Assembly: GCA_016703425.1 (NCBI GenBank)
Contig: JADJCA010000007.1
Location: 1 to 64,000, forward strand
Direction: 5' to 3'
From: Myxococcales bacterium
GTDB taxonomy: Bacteria; Myxococcota_A; Polyangia; Polyangiales; Polyangiaceae
DNA length: 64,000 nucleotides
The notes beneath the pieces are model-generated. The model saw only the letters and a program-made list of their open reading frames with translations. It was not told where the DNA came from and did no database searches. The position numbers and the translations under genes were made by a program. This document shows, piece by piece, positions 27,229 through 36,678 of the stretch (positions within the stretch are counted from its first letter, which is position 1; every line of letters starts with the position of its first letter).

Positions 27229-30200
27229 TCACACGCCGAGCGCTTCGCGGACCTTGCCGAATCGTGCCCGGTCCGCTGCGGAGAGCTTCTCCCGCTTGAG
27301 GTAGCGGTCGTAGGCCACGCGCGCCTCCGGAGCGCGTCCGTCGAGCGCGGCCACGAGGCCGTCGATGTGCTCCGAGACGGTGCGGAGCTCGAGCTGGAGG
27401 CAACCGCGGGCCCGGGTCGCGTCGGAGAGCGCGCCGGCCCGGTCGCCCACGAGGACCCGCAGCTCGGCTCGCAAGCTGAGCGACACGGGGCACACGTGCC
27501 CCGTGGCGACGGACTCCTCCAAGAGAACCTTCGCGTGGGCGAGGTCGCCGGCGGCGAGGGCGAGTCGATCCAAGTTTTCGACGTGCACGTGCCATGGCGA
27601 TACCTCGCGTATCCGTTCCCAAATGCCCGTCGCGCCGGTGAGGTCGCCTTCGAGCTCCGTCATGCGCGCCATGACATGGAGCGCGTGCACCTTGTCGGCG
27701 TCTTCGGCGAGCGCCTCCTCGGCGAGGCGCTTGGCCGATGCGAGGTCGTCGTAGGCGAGCGCTTCGTAGGCGAGGCTGCCGCGATCGTCGGCGTCGGCGC
27801 ATTGCGCCGCACCGAACTCGAAGGCCTCTTTGCCACGGCCGAGGGCGACGAGGCACTCGAAGCGCTCCTTCTCCCACCGGCCGAGCTCGCCATCGTCCTC
27901 GAGCTCACCTTCGTCCGCGGCGAGGGCCTCCGTGAGCGCGAGCGCCTCCTCGAAGCGACGCCCCGCCTTGGCGATCAAGAAGTCGAGCGGTCGCCGCCGC
28001 TTCTTCGCGTCGTCGTCGTCGCCGCCGGCGTAGTCACGAATGGCGGCCTGCGCGTCAGCCTCACGACCGAGGCCGAGGAGCGCGTGCACCCGGTCCTCCA
28101 TCGTCTCGAGGCTCGCGGCGCAGGGTTCGAGCACGGCGAGCGCGTCAGCGAAGCGGCCACGCGCGTTCCACTGCCGTGCGAGCAGGCGGCGCGACGACAC
28201 GAGCGACGGCGCCATCTCGATGGCCTTCCTGAGGAGCTCTTCGCCGCGCGCCTCGTCGTCGATGGAGGCGTCCATGAGATCGTCGCCGGCCTTGGCGACG
28301 ACGAAGGGTTCGTCGGGCGACAGCTCCGACAGCCGCGAGAGCACCGGTCCCGCAGGCCCCGGATACCACAAGCGCTCGAGGAGCAGCTTGGCGTGGGCCC
28401 GCTTGATGGCCGCGTCGCGCGGGTGTTTCTCTCCGAGCTCGCCGAAGAGGCGATGCGCCGACCCGGCCCCCTCGGTCTCAAGGACGATCGCCGCGGTCCG
28501 GTCGAGCGAGGCCTCGTCGAGCTCGCCCGACGACGCGGCGCTTCGCAGGTACGAGAGCGCTTCGTCCCCATGGCCGCTTGAGAAGAGCGCGTCACCGAGG
28601 AGGAACGTCGAGAGCGGCGAAGACGCGAGTCCGACGGCGGCAGCGGCCGCGGTGACGCCTTCCGCCGCGCGGCCCCCACGCGTCAGCGCGCGGCCCATCT
28701 CGCGGTACGCCCACGCGTACGTCGGACGCATCACGAGCGCCTCTTTGAAGAGGGCGACGGCCCCGTCGAGCTCACCGCGTTTTGCCCGTGCCGCGGCGGC
28801 GATGGCCTTCGCCGTCGGGGTTTTCGGATCGCGCGCCGCGAGCGCGTCGCAGGCGCGAAGGCACTCGTCCAACCGATCGTATTCGTAGGCCAGGTCGGCG
28901 AGCTGCACGATGGCGTAGTTGTCCTCCGACTTCTCCGCGAGGGCCCCGAGCGACGCCAGCGCCTCGTCCACGGCGCCGCTCTTCGCCAAGAAGCGCGCGC
29001 GCTCGACGACGTAGAACTGGGACGTCGGCGCGAGGCGGAGCGCTTCGCCGTAGGCAACGGCCGCGCCCTTCGCATCGCCGCGGCGCCCCAGCACGCGCCC
29101 GCGGACGTGGTGATTGAACGGGTTCTCCGGTGCGAGCTCGAGGGCGCACTCGTTCAGCATCGACGCGAGCGAGATGTCACCCGCATCGAAGGAGGCGTTG
29201 GCGAGGTTTTCGTTGGCGCGCGTGTGGCCCGGATCGCGCTCGAGGGCCGCCTCAAAGGCCTTCCGAGCGTCGTCCTTGCGCCCCAGCTCGAGCAAGCAGT
29301 CGCCGATGGAGCAGTGGTTGTTCGCGTCGTCCGGGTCGCGATCGCGCGCCTTCTCAAAGGCCGTGAGGGCCTCGTCCCAACGTTCGCCGAGCGAATAGAC
29401 GCGGCCCAAGAACTGCTGCGGCCACTCGTCGTCGGGCCACAGCTCGAGGATGCGATTCACGCACGCTCCGAGGGCGTTCATGCGCTCGTGGGTGCGGTCC
29501 TCGTCGTATTGCGCTCGCGCCCGCACGAAGCGGTACACCCAGGCGAGCTCGTAGGCCTCGTGAAGGGCGATGGCCTCCGTCGCGAGCCGGTCCGCGGTCT
29601 CGTGCTCGTCTTTGTCGTGGGCGGCCCAGGCGAGATCGGTCTTCGTGATGTACTCGCACTCCACGGCTCCTGCGGCGTCGAGCTTTTGAAGGAGGTCGGC
29701 TCGATCTTTGGGCACCGCCACGAGGGCGCCGTCGTTGGCGAACTCGCGGAGCTTCTTCACCTCTTCGTAGGGCGTCTCACGGACCTCGTGGGTCATCGGA
29801 TCTTGGATCTCGAGCACCTCACGCCGATCGTCGTACCCAACGGCGACGGCCACGTGCCGCGTCGTCGAGTAGTCCTCCTCGATGATCACGGGTATTTGCG
29901 CGTCGAGGATGGCCTTGAGCTTCGGCAAGTCGGCCTCGATACGGCGCGCCACGAAGCCCGCGTTCTCCATGAACGCGCGCATGCGATGGACCGGCGTGCC
30001 GCCATCGGGGTGCTTGATCTCGCGCGCCACTTCGACCTGGTCGGCGGAGACACCGAAGAAGCGCATGCACAGCTCCACGGACGCAGGACCACAATGGTTC
30101 TTGAGCTGCGCCACCGAGGGAAAGGCCACGAGCCGCGCGCGCTTCGCCTCTTCGTTGGCGAGCTTGGCCAGCGTGCGTGACGCGGAGCGCGCGGCCCAAT

Positions 30201-31083
30201 CGTCACCGCCGTTCGCGAGCTCGGTCCAGGCGGCGCGCGCCGCGGTGAGGTCGCCGGCCTTGTAGAGCGCTGTGGCGCGTTCCAGGCGCATGCCCTTGGC
30301 GCCGTCGGCGTCGGGAACCACCGCGAGCATCGCCGAGAGCGCGTCGGCGACCTCACGCCACTTTCCCTGCGACGCGAGCAAGCGATGGCGTACACGCTTC
30401 GCGGCGACGTCGCCGGCGGGACGTTCACCGAGCTCTCCGAGCGCCTTGTCGGCGACGTCAAACTCACCGAGCACCGTCGCGACGCGGCACGCGCCGAGGA
30501 GGCCGCGACGGCGACCCTCTTCGGAGAGCGGCACGGCGGCCGCGAAGGCGGCCTTCGCCGCGGGCCGCTCGTCGAAGGTCAGCGCGAGCTCACCGCGAGC
30601 CACGAGGACGCGCTCGCGGAGGGCTCCCACGGCTTCGGCGCTGTCGAGTTGTCGCTCCGCGAGCTTGCGGCAACGCTTGCGGCCGAAGAGCAGCGCCGCC
30701 TCGACGCGCGCATCAACGACGAAGGACTCGAAGCCGGCTCCCGCCCGCGTCGCCGCGTCGGCGGCCGCGAGCGCGAGGTCGAGCGCGTAGTCCACGAGCG
30801 GCGAGGCGACGCGAAGCAAGCGTGCCATGAGCACTTGCGTCTCGATGCGCTCCCGCTCGCCGAGGTCGCGGCCATCCTTGACCTCGCGGAGGACGTCGTA
30901 GGCTTGCCGAAATCGCTCGAGCGACGCGAGGGCGCGGGCACGAAGGACCCCAGCCGTCGCGACCGGCAGCGCGCCACCGTCACGGGGGTCGTCGAGGCGC
31001 GCGAGCACCTCGCGGCCCTCGTAGCGATCGAGTTGTTGCAGAAGCTCGTGAGCGATCCCAGGGACGACAATGGACGGTCGCAT
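27229..31083 (-). CDS. 1284-residue TPR-repeat protein with embedded C39-like cysteine peptidase domain
   Basis: Start ATG 31083 (MRPSIVVPG), preceded by GAGGTG; earlier in-frame starts lack it. No signal peptide, so cytosolic. Helical repeats fill residues 1-310 and about 480-1280; many 34-residue TPR-like units are visible (ALTAFEKARDRDPDDANNH, AFEAALERDPGHTRANENLA, FKEALVMRPTYAWAYREMG). Between them is a peptidase C39-like domain (about 318-464) with Cys in NHCGPAS, His in TTRHVAVAVGYD and Asp in IQDP, the usual catalytic set. C39 domains normally cleave double-Gly leader peptides in ABC exporters; here there is no transporter, so the substrate is open. It could be a peptide-binding scaffold. 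Confidence 0.88.
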   Translation of the reverse strand: MRPSIVVPGIAHELLQQLDRYEGREVLARLDDPRDGGALPVATAGVLRARALASLERFRQAYDVLREVKDGRDLGERERIETQVLMARLLRVASPLVDYALDLALAAADAATRAGAGFESFVVDARVEAALLFGRKRCRKLAERQLDSAEAVGALRERVLVARGELALTFDERPAAKAAFAAAVPLSEEGRRRGLLGACRVATVLGEFDVADKALGELGERPAGDVAAKRVRHRLLASQGKWREVADALSAMLAVVPDADGAKGMRLERATALYKAGDLTAARAAWTELANGGDDWAARSASRTLAKLANEEAKRARLVAFPSVAQLKNHCGPASVELCMRFFGVSADQVEVAREIKHPDGGTPVHRMRAFMENAGFVARRIEADLPKLKAILDAQIPVIIEEDYSTTRHVAVAVGYDDRREVLEIQDPMTHEVRETPYEEVKKLREFANDGALVAVPKDRADLLQKLDAAGAVECEYITKTDLAWAAHDKDEHETADRLATEAIALHEAYELAWVYRFVRARAQYDEDRTHERMNALGACVNRILELWPDDEWPQQFLGRVYSLGERWDEALTAFEKARDRDPDDANNHCSIGDCLLELGRKDDARKAFEAALERDPGHTRANENLANASFDAGDISLASMLNECALELAPENPFNHHVRGRVLGRRGDAKGAAVAYGEALRLAPTSQFYVVERARFLAKSGAVDEALASLGALAEKSEDNYAIVQLADLAYEYDRLDECLRACDALAARDPKTPTAKAIAAAARAKRGELDGAVALFKEALVMRPTYAWAYREMGRALTRGGRAAEGVTAAAAAVGLASSPLSTFLLGDALFSSGHGDEALSYLRSAASSGELDEASLDRTAAIVLETEGAGSAHRLFGELGEKHPRDAAIKRAHAKLLLERLWYPGPAGPVLSRLSELSPDEPFVVAKAGDDLMDASIDDEARGEELLRKAIEMAPSLVSSRRLLARQWNARGRFADALAVLEPCAASLETMEDRVHALLGLGREADAQAAIRDYAGGDDDDAKKRRRPLDFLIAKAGRRFEEALALTEALAADEGELEDDGELGRWEKERFECLVALGRGKEAFEFGAAQCADADDRGSLAYEALAYDDLASAKRLAEEALAEDADKVHALHVMARMTELEGDLTGATGIWERIREVSPWHVHVENLDRLALAAGDLAHAKVLLEESVATGHVCPVSLSLRAELRVLVGDRAGALSDATRARGCLQLELRTVSEHIDGLVAALDGRAPEARVAYDRYLKREKLSAADRARFGKVREALGV

Positions 31084-31191
31084 GGACACCTCGCGCGGAG
31101 CCCTCCTGGGCTCACGACGCATGGCAGGATCCACGGACTCGCGGACGTTGGGAAGGGGCGCGGGGGCCGTCCCCGGATACGACCAACGACG

Positions 31192-32682
31192 CTACTTGCG
31201 AAATTTCGGGATGAGGTCGCGACCGGCCTCTTCGCTCGCGGTAGGCGGCGTCGCCGGGAGAGGGACCTGGACGTGGGCCGAGCCCGTCGACGCGACGGTC
31301 TCGACCTTGTCGGGTCGCTTCGGTTTCCTGACCGCAGGCTTCAAAGCGCCGGATTCAACGGACGCGCTGGCGGAAGGTGCGGACGCGCTCAAAGCCGGTA
31401 TCGCGGCGTCCACGGCGACTGCCGGCGGCGCGTCGGTCGCTCGGGTGCTCGCGCTGGGGAAAACCGCCACGGCCGACGGCGTCACGAGCGGTCGCAGCTC
31501 GGGCCCAGGGATCGCCGTCTGATCCCTGCGCATGAGAAAACCCACCGCGAGACCGGTGACGATGGTGGCGCCGGCGACGGCGAACCACAAGGTCCGGCGC
31601 TGACGACCCGCGCCTTCGGGGCCGCCCGCTGCAACGCGCGCGACCATCTTACGGCGGCGCTTCTGCCCTCCCTCGGTGTCGGCGCGCTCGACGATAGCGA
31701 GGGACTCGCTCTTCCTGCGGATCGCCTCCTTGGCGACCTCTTTCACATAGCTCGACACCTCGACCGGCGACGCGAGACCGAAGACGCGTTCTACGTCGGT
31801 CGCCATTTCGAGCGCCGTCGCATAACGCGCCTCCGGCTCTTTGGCGAGCCCGCGCGCGATGACGTCATCGGCGCCTTCTGGGAGATCGGGAACGACGCTG
31901 CTGAGCTTTCGCACTTCCTCGAAGAGGATCTTCGTCAAAATCGTCGCGGCGTCCGCGTCCTCTGGGTAGAGGCGTTGCCCCGCAAGCGCTTCCCAGAGCA
32001 CGACGGCCGCCGCGTAGACGTCGGCGCGGCCCGTCACCTCACCGTGCTTGAGCTGCTCCGGCGCCATGTAACCGAACTTGCCTTTGAGGGCCCCGTCCTG
32101 CGTGGTCTGCATGCGACCCGCGGCCTTGGCGATCCCGAAGTCGAGCACGCGCGGCACGCCATCGACGCCGACCAAGATATTTTGCGGCGAGACGTCGCGG
32201 TGCACGATGTGAAGCGGCGCGCCGAGCTCGTCGGTGGCCTCGTGCGCGGCGTGCAGGCCGTGGAGCGCCCCCGCCACGATGGTCGCGGCGAGGCGCGCCG
32301 GAATGCGCTCGCCCCGATCGGCGGTGATCTTGCGGAGCGTCGCCAGGCTCTCGCCGTGGACGTACTCCATGACGACGACGACCTCGCGCTCCTCCTCGAC
32401 GACGTCGAGCGTCGCCACCACGTTGGGATGGCGCACGCGAGCCGCGACGCGAGCCTCATCGAGGAGCATCGAGACGAACTGCGGGTCCGTCGCGAGGTTG
32501 TCGTGGAGCCGCTTGACGGCGACAGGACGCGTGAAGCCGGTGGCGCCGATTTGCCGGGCGAGATAGACCGTCGCCATGCCACCCGACGCGATCTCCTCAT
32601 GGAGGTCGTAGCGACCGATGCGCCGCGGGATGCGGCTCTGGGTCGTCGACTGGGTCGTGGAGGCGACGGCGGGTACGGCCAC
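31192..32682 (-). CDS. Membrane-anchored Hanks-type Ser/Thr protein kinase
   Basis: 496 residues. Kinase domain about 20-300: Gly loop EEIASGGMATVY, VAVK lysine, HRDVSPQN near 159, DFG near 181, APEQL. A basic linker (GGQKRRRKM) leads to one membrane helix (about 365-385, TLWFAVAGATIVTGLAVGFL) and an extracytoplasmic Ala/Pro/Ser-rich tail of about 110 residues without a recognised sensor domain. All catalytic residues are present. It is divergent (85 bp) from the gene at 32768. It lies 108 bp downstream of the TPR/C39 gene on the same strand. Confidence 0.92.
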   Translation of the reverse strand: MAVPAVASTTQSTTQSRIPRRIGRYDLHEEIASGGMATVYLARQIGATGFTRPVAVKRLHDNLATDPQFVSMLLDEARVAARVRHPNVVATLDVVEEEREVVVVMEYVHGESLATLRKITADRGERIPARLAATIVAGALHGLHAAHEATDELGAPLHIVHRDVSPQNILVGVDGVPRVLDFGIAKAAGRMQTTQDGALKGKFGYMAPEQLKHGEVTGRADVYAAAVVLWEALAGQRLYPEDADAATILTKILFEEVRKLSSVVPDLPEGADDVIARGLAKEPEARYATALEMATDVERVFGLASPVEVSSYVKEVAKEAIRRKSESLAIVERADTEGGQKRRRKMVARVAAGGPEGAGRQRRTLWFAVAGATIVTGLAVGFLMRRDQTAIPGPELRPLVTPSAVAVFPSASTRATDAPPAVAVDAAIPALSASAPSASASVESGALKPAVRKPKRPDKVETVASTGSAHVQVPLPATPPTASEEAGRDLIPKFRK

Positions 32683-32767
32683 GCCACAATCCTACACCGG
32701 GCAGCGACCACGTGTAGAATGGTCGGGCTCGCCTCGCCCCTCCGGGCGGGTAGCGCTAGAGCTCGCC

Positions 32768-33814
32768 ATGCTGCTCACCCATCGCGTCGATCGAGCCGTT
32801 CTCCGCGGCGCGCTCTTCTCCTTGTGCGCGTTGCTGTGGCCCGCGCCCGCGCGAGGCCAAGGGCAAACCAAGACGCCGCCGTCCGCCAGAGTCGAAGTGT
32901 CGGCCGATCAAGCGGCGGCAGCGGAGGCGCTCTTCCAAGAGGCGCGAGCGCTCGTGGAGAAGAAGGAGTACGCGGCCGCGTGCCCGAAATTCGCCGAGAG
33001 TCAGCGGCTCGACCCCGGCATCGGGACACTGATGAACCTCGGCGATTGCTACGAGAAGAACGGCAAGATGGCGAGCGCCTGGGCCACCTACCGGGAAGCC
33101 ATCGCCGAAGCGAACCGCACCGACCAGCGGCAACGTGAGAAGGACGCCGCGGTCCTCGCGGCCCGCGTCGAGGCCCGCCTCAGTCGCGTCACGTTGCGCG
33201 TGCCCGCGGCGAACCTGCGGCCCGGGCTCAAGCTGTCGCGCGACGGCCAACTCGTCGACCCGGCGCAATACGGCCTGTCGATCCCCATCGACGCTGGAGA
33301 ACACGAGCTGCGCGCCGAGGCGCCGGGCCACGCCCCCTGGTCCTCGCGCTTTGGCCTGGCGGAGGGCGCGAAGCAGGAGCTCCTGGTTCCGGCGCTCGAG
33401 AGGCTCCCAGAGCCCGCCGTCGCTCCCCCTCCCGGCCCCCAACGCACCATCGGCTTCGTCGTTGCCGGCGCCGGCATCGCGACCGTCGCGGCGGGCGGGG
33501 TCCTCGGTCTCGTCGCCATGAGCCAGCGCTCGGAAGCGCAACAACTCGGCTGCGACGACGTCGCCTGCTCGACGCTCGAGGCCAAAGACAAGAACGATTC
33601 GGCGCTGGGCCTCGCGAACGTGTCGACGGTTCTCTTCATCGCCGGCGGCGTCACGACGGCGGCCGGGGTTGTCTTGGTAGCGACGGCGCCCAAGCGCGGC
33701 CCCAGCGCGCCGCCCCCCGTCGGTGGCGCGCCGCCGCCGAGCGCCGCCGCGAGTGCCTTGTGGTTGGGCGCCGCGCGCCGAGGGACCGGCCTGTCGCTGC
33801 AGGGTCGCTTCTGA
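32768..33814 (+). CDS. Exported TPR-like protein with C-terminal hydrophobic helices
   Basis: 348 residues from ATG 32768. Signal peptide (about 1-30, cut near PARGQG). A short TPR-like segment follows (AEALFQEARALVEKKEYAAACPKFAESQRLDPGIGTLMNLGDCYEKNGKMASAW, seen as two repeats), then a beta-rich PEGA-like segment (LRPGLKLSRDGQLV, AGEHELRAEAPGH) and two hydrophobic helices near 225-245 and 275-300. This layout is common in myxobacterial proteins linked to STPKs, and the gene is divergent from one. Function unknown. Its stop overlaps the next ATG by 1 bp. Confidence 0.82.
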   Translation: MLLTHRVDRAVLRGALFSLCALLWPAPARGQGQTKTPPSARVEVSADQAAAAEALFQEARALVEKKEYAAACPKFAESQRLDPGIGTLMNLGDCYEKNGKMASAWATYREAIAEANRTDQRQREKDAAVLAARVEARLSRVTLRVPAANLRPGLKLSRDGQLVDPAQYGLSIPIDAGEHELRAEAPGHAPWSSRFGLAEGAKQELLVPALERLPEPAVAPPPGPQRTIGFVVAGAGIATVAAGGVLGLVAMSQRSEAQQLGCDDVACSTLEAKDKNDSALGLANVSTVLFIAGGVTTAAGVVLVATAPKRGPSAPPPVGGAPPPSAAASALWLGAARRGTGLSLQGRF

Positions 33815-34803
33815 TGGTCCGCGGTCTTCGGCGCCTTCCGCGCGCCGCGTTGCTTGTCTTGGTCGCGCTCGGCCTGCCGCTCGCTGCCTGCGCCAGCCTC
33901 CTTGATCTCAAGGAGCTGCCGCTCGTGCCGTCCGATGCGTCGCGCGACACGGCGCCCCTGGCGGACGCTTCCGACGGCGCATGCGCACCGCGCGGCCCAA
34001 ACTTCTGCGAGCAGCTCTGCCCCCCGGCGGACTTCTGCGACGACTTCGAAGGGTCGCGCCTGGGCGCCAAGTGGGTGCCGATCTTCGGCGTGCAGAATCC
34101 GATCATCTCCGGCGACGGGAAGATGAGCCTCGCCACCGACACCACCGGGAGCGGCACTCAGTCGCTGCTGGCGGAGGTCACTTCGTCGAGCGATCAGAGC
34201 GCCTCGGCGGTGTTGCTTACGGGACTCGACAAGGCCGTGACCGGCCGCAAGCCGCGCGGCCTGCGCGTGGTCCTCGACGCTCATCCACCGGTCGTGGCAT
34301 GGACCCAAGACGGCGGCACGACGCGCAAGACGCTCTCCTTTTTGGCCGTCGGCAGCCAGGCGGCAAACCGCGGCGTCGGCGTCCTTCTCGTCGACGACGA
34401 CGCGTCCGGCGATCTGCGCATCGTGCTCCAGCAGCGCGCCCTCGGCGGCGGCGGAGGGCAGATCGATCTGCTGAGTGCGGTGACGGCGAAGGCGACCGAC
34501 TTCACGCGAAACTGGCTCACCCTGGAGGTGATCGTGGGCACACCGGCGCTCCTCCAGGAGCTCGCGATACCGTGCGCGCTGCCGGATGCCGGCGCCGACG
34601 ACGCCGGCGTCGACGCGGGGCCCGACGACATGAAGTTCGTCATTAGGCTCGGCGCCCTCGGCACGCGCTGCGCGGCGCTGCGTGAGGAGTTGGTCAGCAG
34701 GAGCTGGCTGACGAGCGCGGCCCTCATCGCTGGCGCGGCGATCAGCGATTTCGGCACCGCGAGGGTGTTCATCGACAACGTCGCCGTGACGTTCCTCGAT
34801 TGA
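33814..34803 (+). CDS. Surface lipoprotein, LamG-like, unknown function
   Basis: 329 residues from ATG 33814, 1 bp into the previous stop codon (TGATG). Signal peptide with LAAC lipobox (Cys near 26), then a short DASDG linker and one Cys-containing motif (PNFCEQLCPPADFCDDFEGS). 'FCDDFEG' followed by a long beta-rich region (WVPIFGVQNPIISGDGKMSLAT) is typical of myxobacterial concanavalin/LamG-like lipoproteins with a role in binding. Only this general match supports it; no active site is visible. It ends 14 bp before the convergent gene at 34818. Confidence 0.75.
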   Translation: MVRGLRRLPRAALLVLVALGLPLAACASLLDLKELPLVPSDASRDTAPLADASDGACAPRGPNFCEQLCPPADFCDDFEGSRLGAKWVPIFGVQNPIISGDGKMSLATDTTGSGTQSLLAEVTSSSDQSASAVLLTGLDKAVTGRKPRGLRVVLDAHPPVVAWTQDGGTTRKTLSFLAVGSQAANRGVGVLLVDDDASGDLRIVLQQRALGGGGGQIDLLSAVTAKATDFTRNWLTLEVIVGTPALLQELAIPCALPDAGADDAGVDAGPDDMKFVIRLGALGTRCAALREELVSRSWLTSAALIAGAAISDFGTARVFIDNVAVTFLD

Positions 34804-34817
34804 GTCAGCCGCGCGCC

Positions 34818-35204
34818 TCAACGGCCCATGACGCTGCCGAGCGACAGAGCGGCGCGCACGACGCCAAAGGCGAGGCCCGTCTCCTTGGCGAGCTCTTCGA
34901 TGGAGGGGCGGCGTCCCAACGACTGGCGGAGACCCCTCGCCGCCACGAGCACCTGCCTAAGCCGGTCCATGCCGCCGCCGACGGGCGGCATGCGCAACGC
35001 ACCGCCGCGCTCCTCGAAGGAGACGATGAGCTCCTCAATCTCCGCGGCCGTTACAAAGACGGCCGTGACGGCGTCGCCGAAGGCGTCGAAGTCGATGCCG
35101 TTCTCGGCGGCGCTCCGCGCCACGAGCGCGTCCCTCAGCTGAGCGAGCTCGTCGCGCAAGTCAGGCCGCGTCCCCGCCGCGTCCGACGAAGTGCCGAATG
35201 ACAT
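34818..35204 (-). CDS. Small protein with sigma-70 region-3-like HTH segment
   Basis: 128 residues from ATG 35204, which would overlap the end of the CBS gene by 44 bp; TTG 35159 just after that stop is an alternative. N-terminal helical part (LRDELAQLRDALV), then a C-terminal segment LGRRPSIEELAKETGLAFGVV that closely follows the sigma-70 region 3 pattern (LGRxPTxEELAxExG). No region 2 or 4 is present, so it is not a sigma factor; it may be an RNA-polymerase-associated or DNA-binding adaptor. Function unknown. Confidence 0.6.
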   Translation of the reverse strand: MSFGTSSDAAGTRPDLRDELAQLRDALVARSAAENGIDFDAFGDAVTAVFVTAAEIEELIVSFEERGGALRMPPVGGGMDRLRQVLVAARGLRQSLGRRPSIEELAKETGLAFGVVRAALSLGSVMGR

Positions 35205-35553
35205 CCATCGGCGTCACGATGCCGACGACGATGCCGGCCCGAACCACGGGCAGGTGATGAATGCGGTGCTGCCGCAAGAGCCGCACGACCTCGTCGGTGG
35301 TGGCGAACTCGTCGACCGTCACGACCTTCTCGGTCATGACATCGGCGACGGGTCGATCGAGCCCCTCGCTCAGCATGGCGTGCGCGATGTCGAGCTCACT
35401 GAGGAAACCCACGAGCCGATCGTCGCCGCCGACCACGGGGACGCCGCTGAAGCCACCCTCGACGAGGATCTGCGCGATCTCGCGCAGCGTCGCGCTCGAG
35501 CGCACCGTCGTGGCGTGCGGCGTCATGAGACCCCTTGCGTGCCCTTCCATCAT
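35161..35553 (-). CDS. Two-CBS-domain protein
   Basis: 130 residues from the doubled ATG at 35553. Two CBS repeats: LMTPHATTVRSSATLREIAQILVEGGFSGVPVV and VMTEKVVTVDEFATTDEVVRLLRQHRIHHLPVV, seen here as the paired 'MTP/MTE...HHLPVV' pattern ending GIVTPMDV. CBS pairs bind adenosyl ligands such as AMP, ATP or SAM and switch a partner protein. There is no attached enzymatic domain, so the partner must be elsewhere; the overlapping HTH-like gene and cysK flank it. A cytosolic regulatory role is inferred. Confidence 0.9.
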   Translation of the reverse strand: MMEGHARGLMTPHATTVRSSATLREIAQILVEGGFSGVPVVGGDDRLVGFLSELDIAHAMLSEGLDRPVADVMTEKVVTVDEFATTDEVVRLLRQHRIHHLPVVRAGIVVGIVTPMDVIRHFVGRGGDAA

Positions 35554-35593
35554 GAATACTCCGCGGAGAAACCGTCGCTGCTGGTCATGGCGC

Positions 35594-36613
35594 TCATGGC
35601 GACTCGACGAATTCGAGCCCGACAGCCTTTGGGGTGAGTCCTTTGTCGGCGAGCCACGCGGCACCAAAGAGGCGACTCTGGTAGCGGCCGCCTCCGTCGC
35701 ACAACATCGTAACGATGACCTTGCCGGGGCCCATGGCGCGCGCGAGCTTGACGGCGCCGACGCAGTTGAGCGCGGCCGAGCTACCGACGAAGAGCCCATC
35801 GTGTTTGAGAAGGTAGTGGGCCATCTCGACGGTCTCTCGATCGGAGCCGAAGAACGCGTCGTCGAGGCGAGCGCGGCGAAAGTTCGCCGTCTCGCGCATG
35901 ATGCCGATGCCTTCCGTGATGGAGCTCCCGCTCGTCTCGAAGACGCCCTTCTTGACCCATGAGTAGAGCCCCGAGCCGGGAGGGTCGATGAGCGCCGTGC
36001 GAATGGTTGAGCGAAGCTCCTTCAGGTACGCGGTGACGCCGCCGATGGTTCCGCCGGTTCCTGAAGACATGATCACGCCGTCGATCTTCCCGCCTGTCTG
36101 GCGCCACAGCTCGGGTCCCGTCGTCGTGTAGTGGGCTTCCGCGTTGGCGGGATTCTCGAACTGGTTCGCCCAGAACGCGTTGGGCGTGGCCTCGGCCTTC
36201 GCCCGAGCCACATGGTAGTAGTTCTTGGGATCCTTGAACGGCGCCGGCGGCACCAGCTCGACGTCGGCGCCGAGCGTCCGCAGCAGGGAGATCTTCTCCT
36301 CCGACTGGTTGCTCGGCATGACGATGGAGCAGCGGTGCCCACGGGCCGCCGCCACGAGCGTCAGGCCGATGCCGGTGTTCCCCGCGGTGCCCTCGACGAT
36401 GAGCCCGCCGCCGCCGGCGGGGAGCGCCCCCGACTTCTCAGCGGCGTCGATGATCGCGAGGGCGGCCCGGTCCTTGATGCTCCCGCCGGGATTCAAGTGC
36501 TCCGCTTTGGCGAGGATCGTGCAGCCTGTTTGCTCGGAGAGACTCTTGATGCGAATGAGCGGCGTCTCGCCGACGGTCCCGGAGAAACCCTCACGCGCGC
36601 CGGTGGCGGTCAT
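35594..36613 (-). CDS. cysK: Cysteine synthase A-type PLP enzyme
   Basis: 339 residues. Fold-type II PLP enzyme with the Schiff-base Lys in NPGGSIKDRAA (near 46), the Asn-loop GTAGNTGIGL, MPSNQSEEK, the phosphate loop SGTGGTIGGV, and GSSAALN near the C-terminus. These are the marks of O-acetylserine sulfhydrylase: O-acetylserine plus sulfide gives cysteine. Slightly longer than the usual ~310 residues at its C-terminus. Cystathionine beta-synthase is less likely because there is no attached CBS domain, although a free CBS protein is encoded right next to it. Cytosolic. Confidence 0.9.
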   Translation of the reverse strand: MTATGAREGFSGTVGETPLIRIKSLSEQTGCTILAKAEHLNPGGSIKDRAALAIIDAAEKSGALPAGGGGLIVEGTAGNTGIGLTLVAAARGHRCSIVMPSNQSEEKISLLRTLGADVELVPPAPFKDPKNYYHVARAKAEATPNAFWANQFENPANAEAHYTTTGPELWRQTGGKIDGVIMSSGTGGTIGGVTAYLKELRSTIRTALIDPPGSGLYSWVKKGVFETSGSSITEGIGIMRETANFRRARLDDAFFGSDRETVEMAHYLLKHDGLFVGSSAALNCVGAVKLARAMGPGKVIVTMLCDGGGRYQSRLFGAAWLADKGLTPKAVGLEFVESP

Positions 36614-36678
36614 CAGCAGACGCTACCTGAAAGGGAGCCGCTGATGAAGGCTGATGAAGAGCGGATCGCGCGGCACGC

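Noticed and set aside
30385..33138. A 917-codon open frame on the plus strand
   Set aside because: It is antisense to the TPR/C39 and kinase genes, rich in Arg/Ala/Gly from their codon bias, and starts inside them. It is a high-GC shadow, not a gene.
35594..36613. Cystathionine beta-synthase instead of cysteine synthase
   Set aside because: The enzyme has no CBS extension. The free CBS protein beside it is a separate small gene with its own start.
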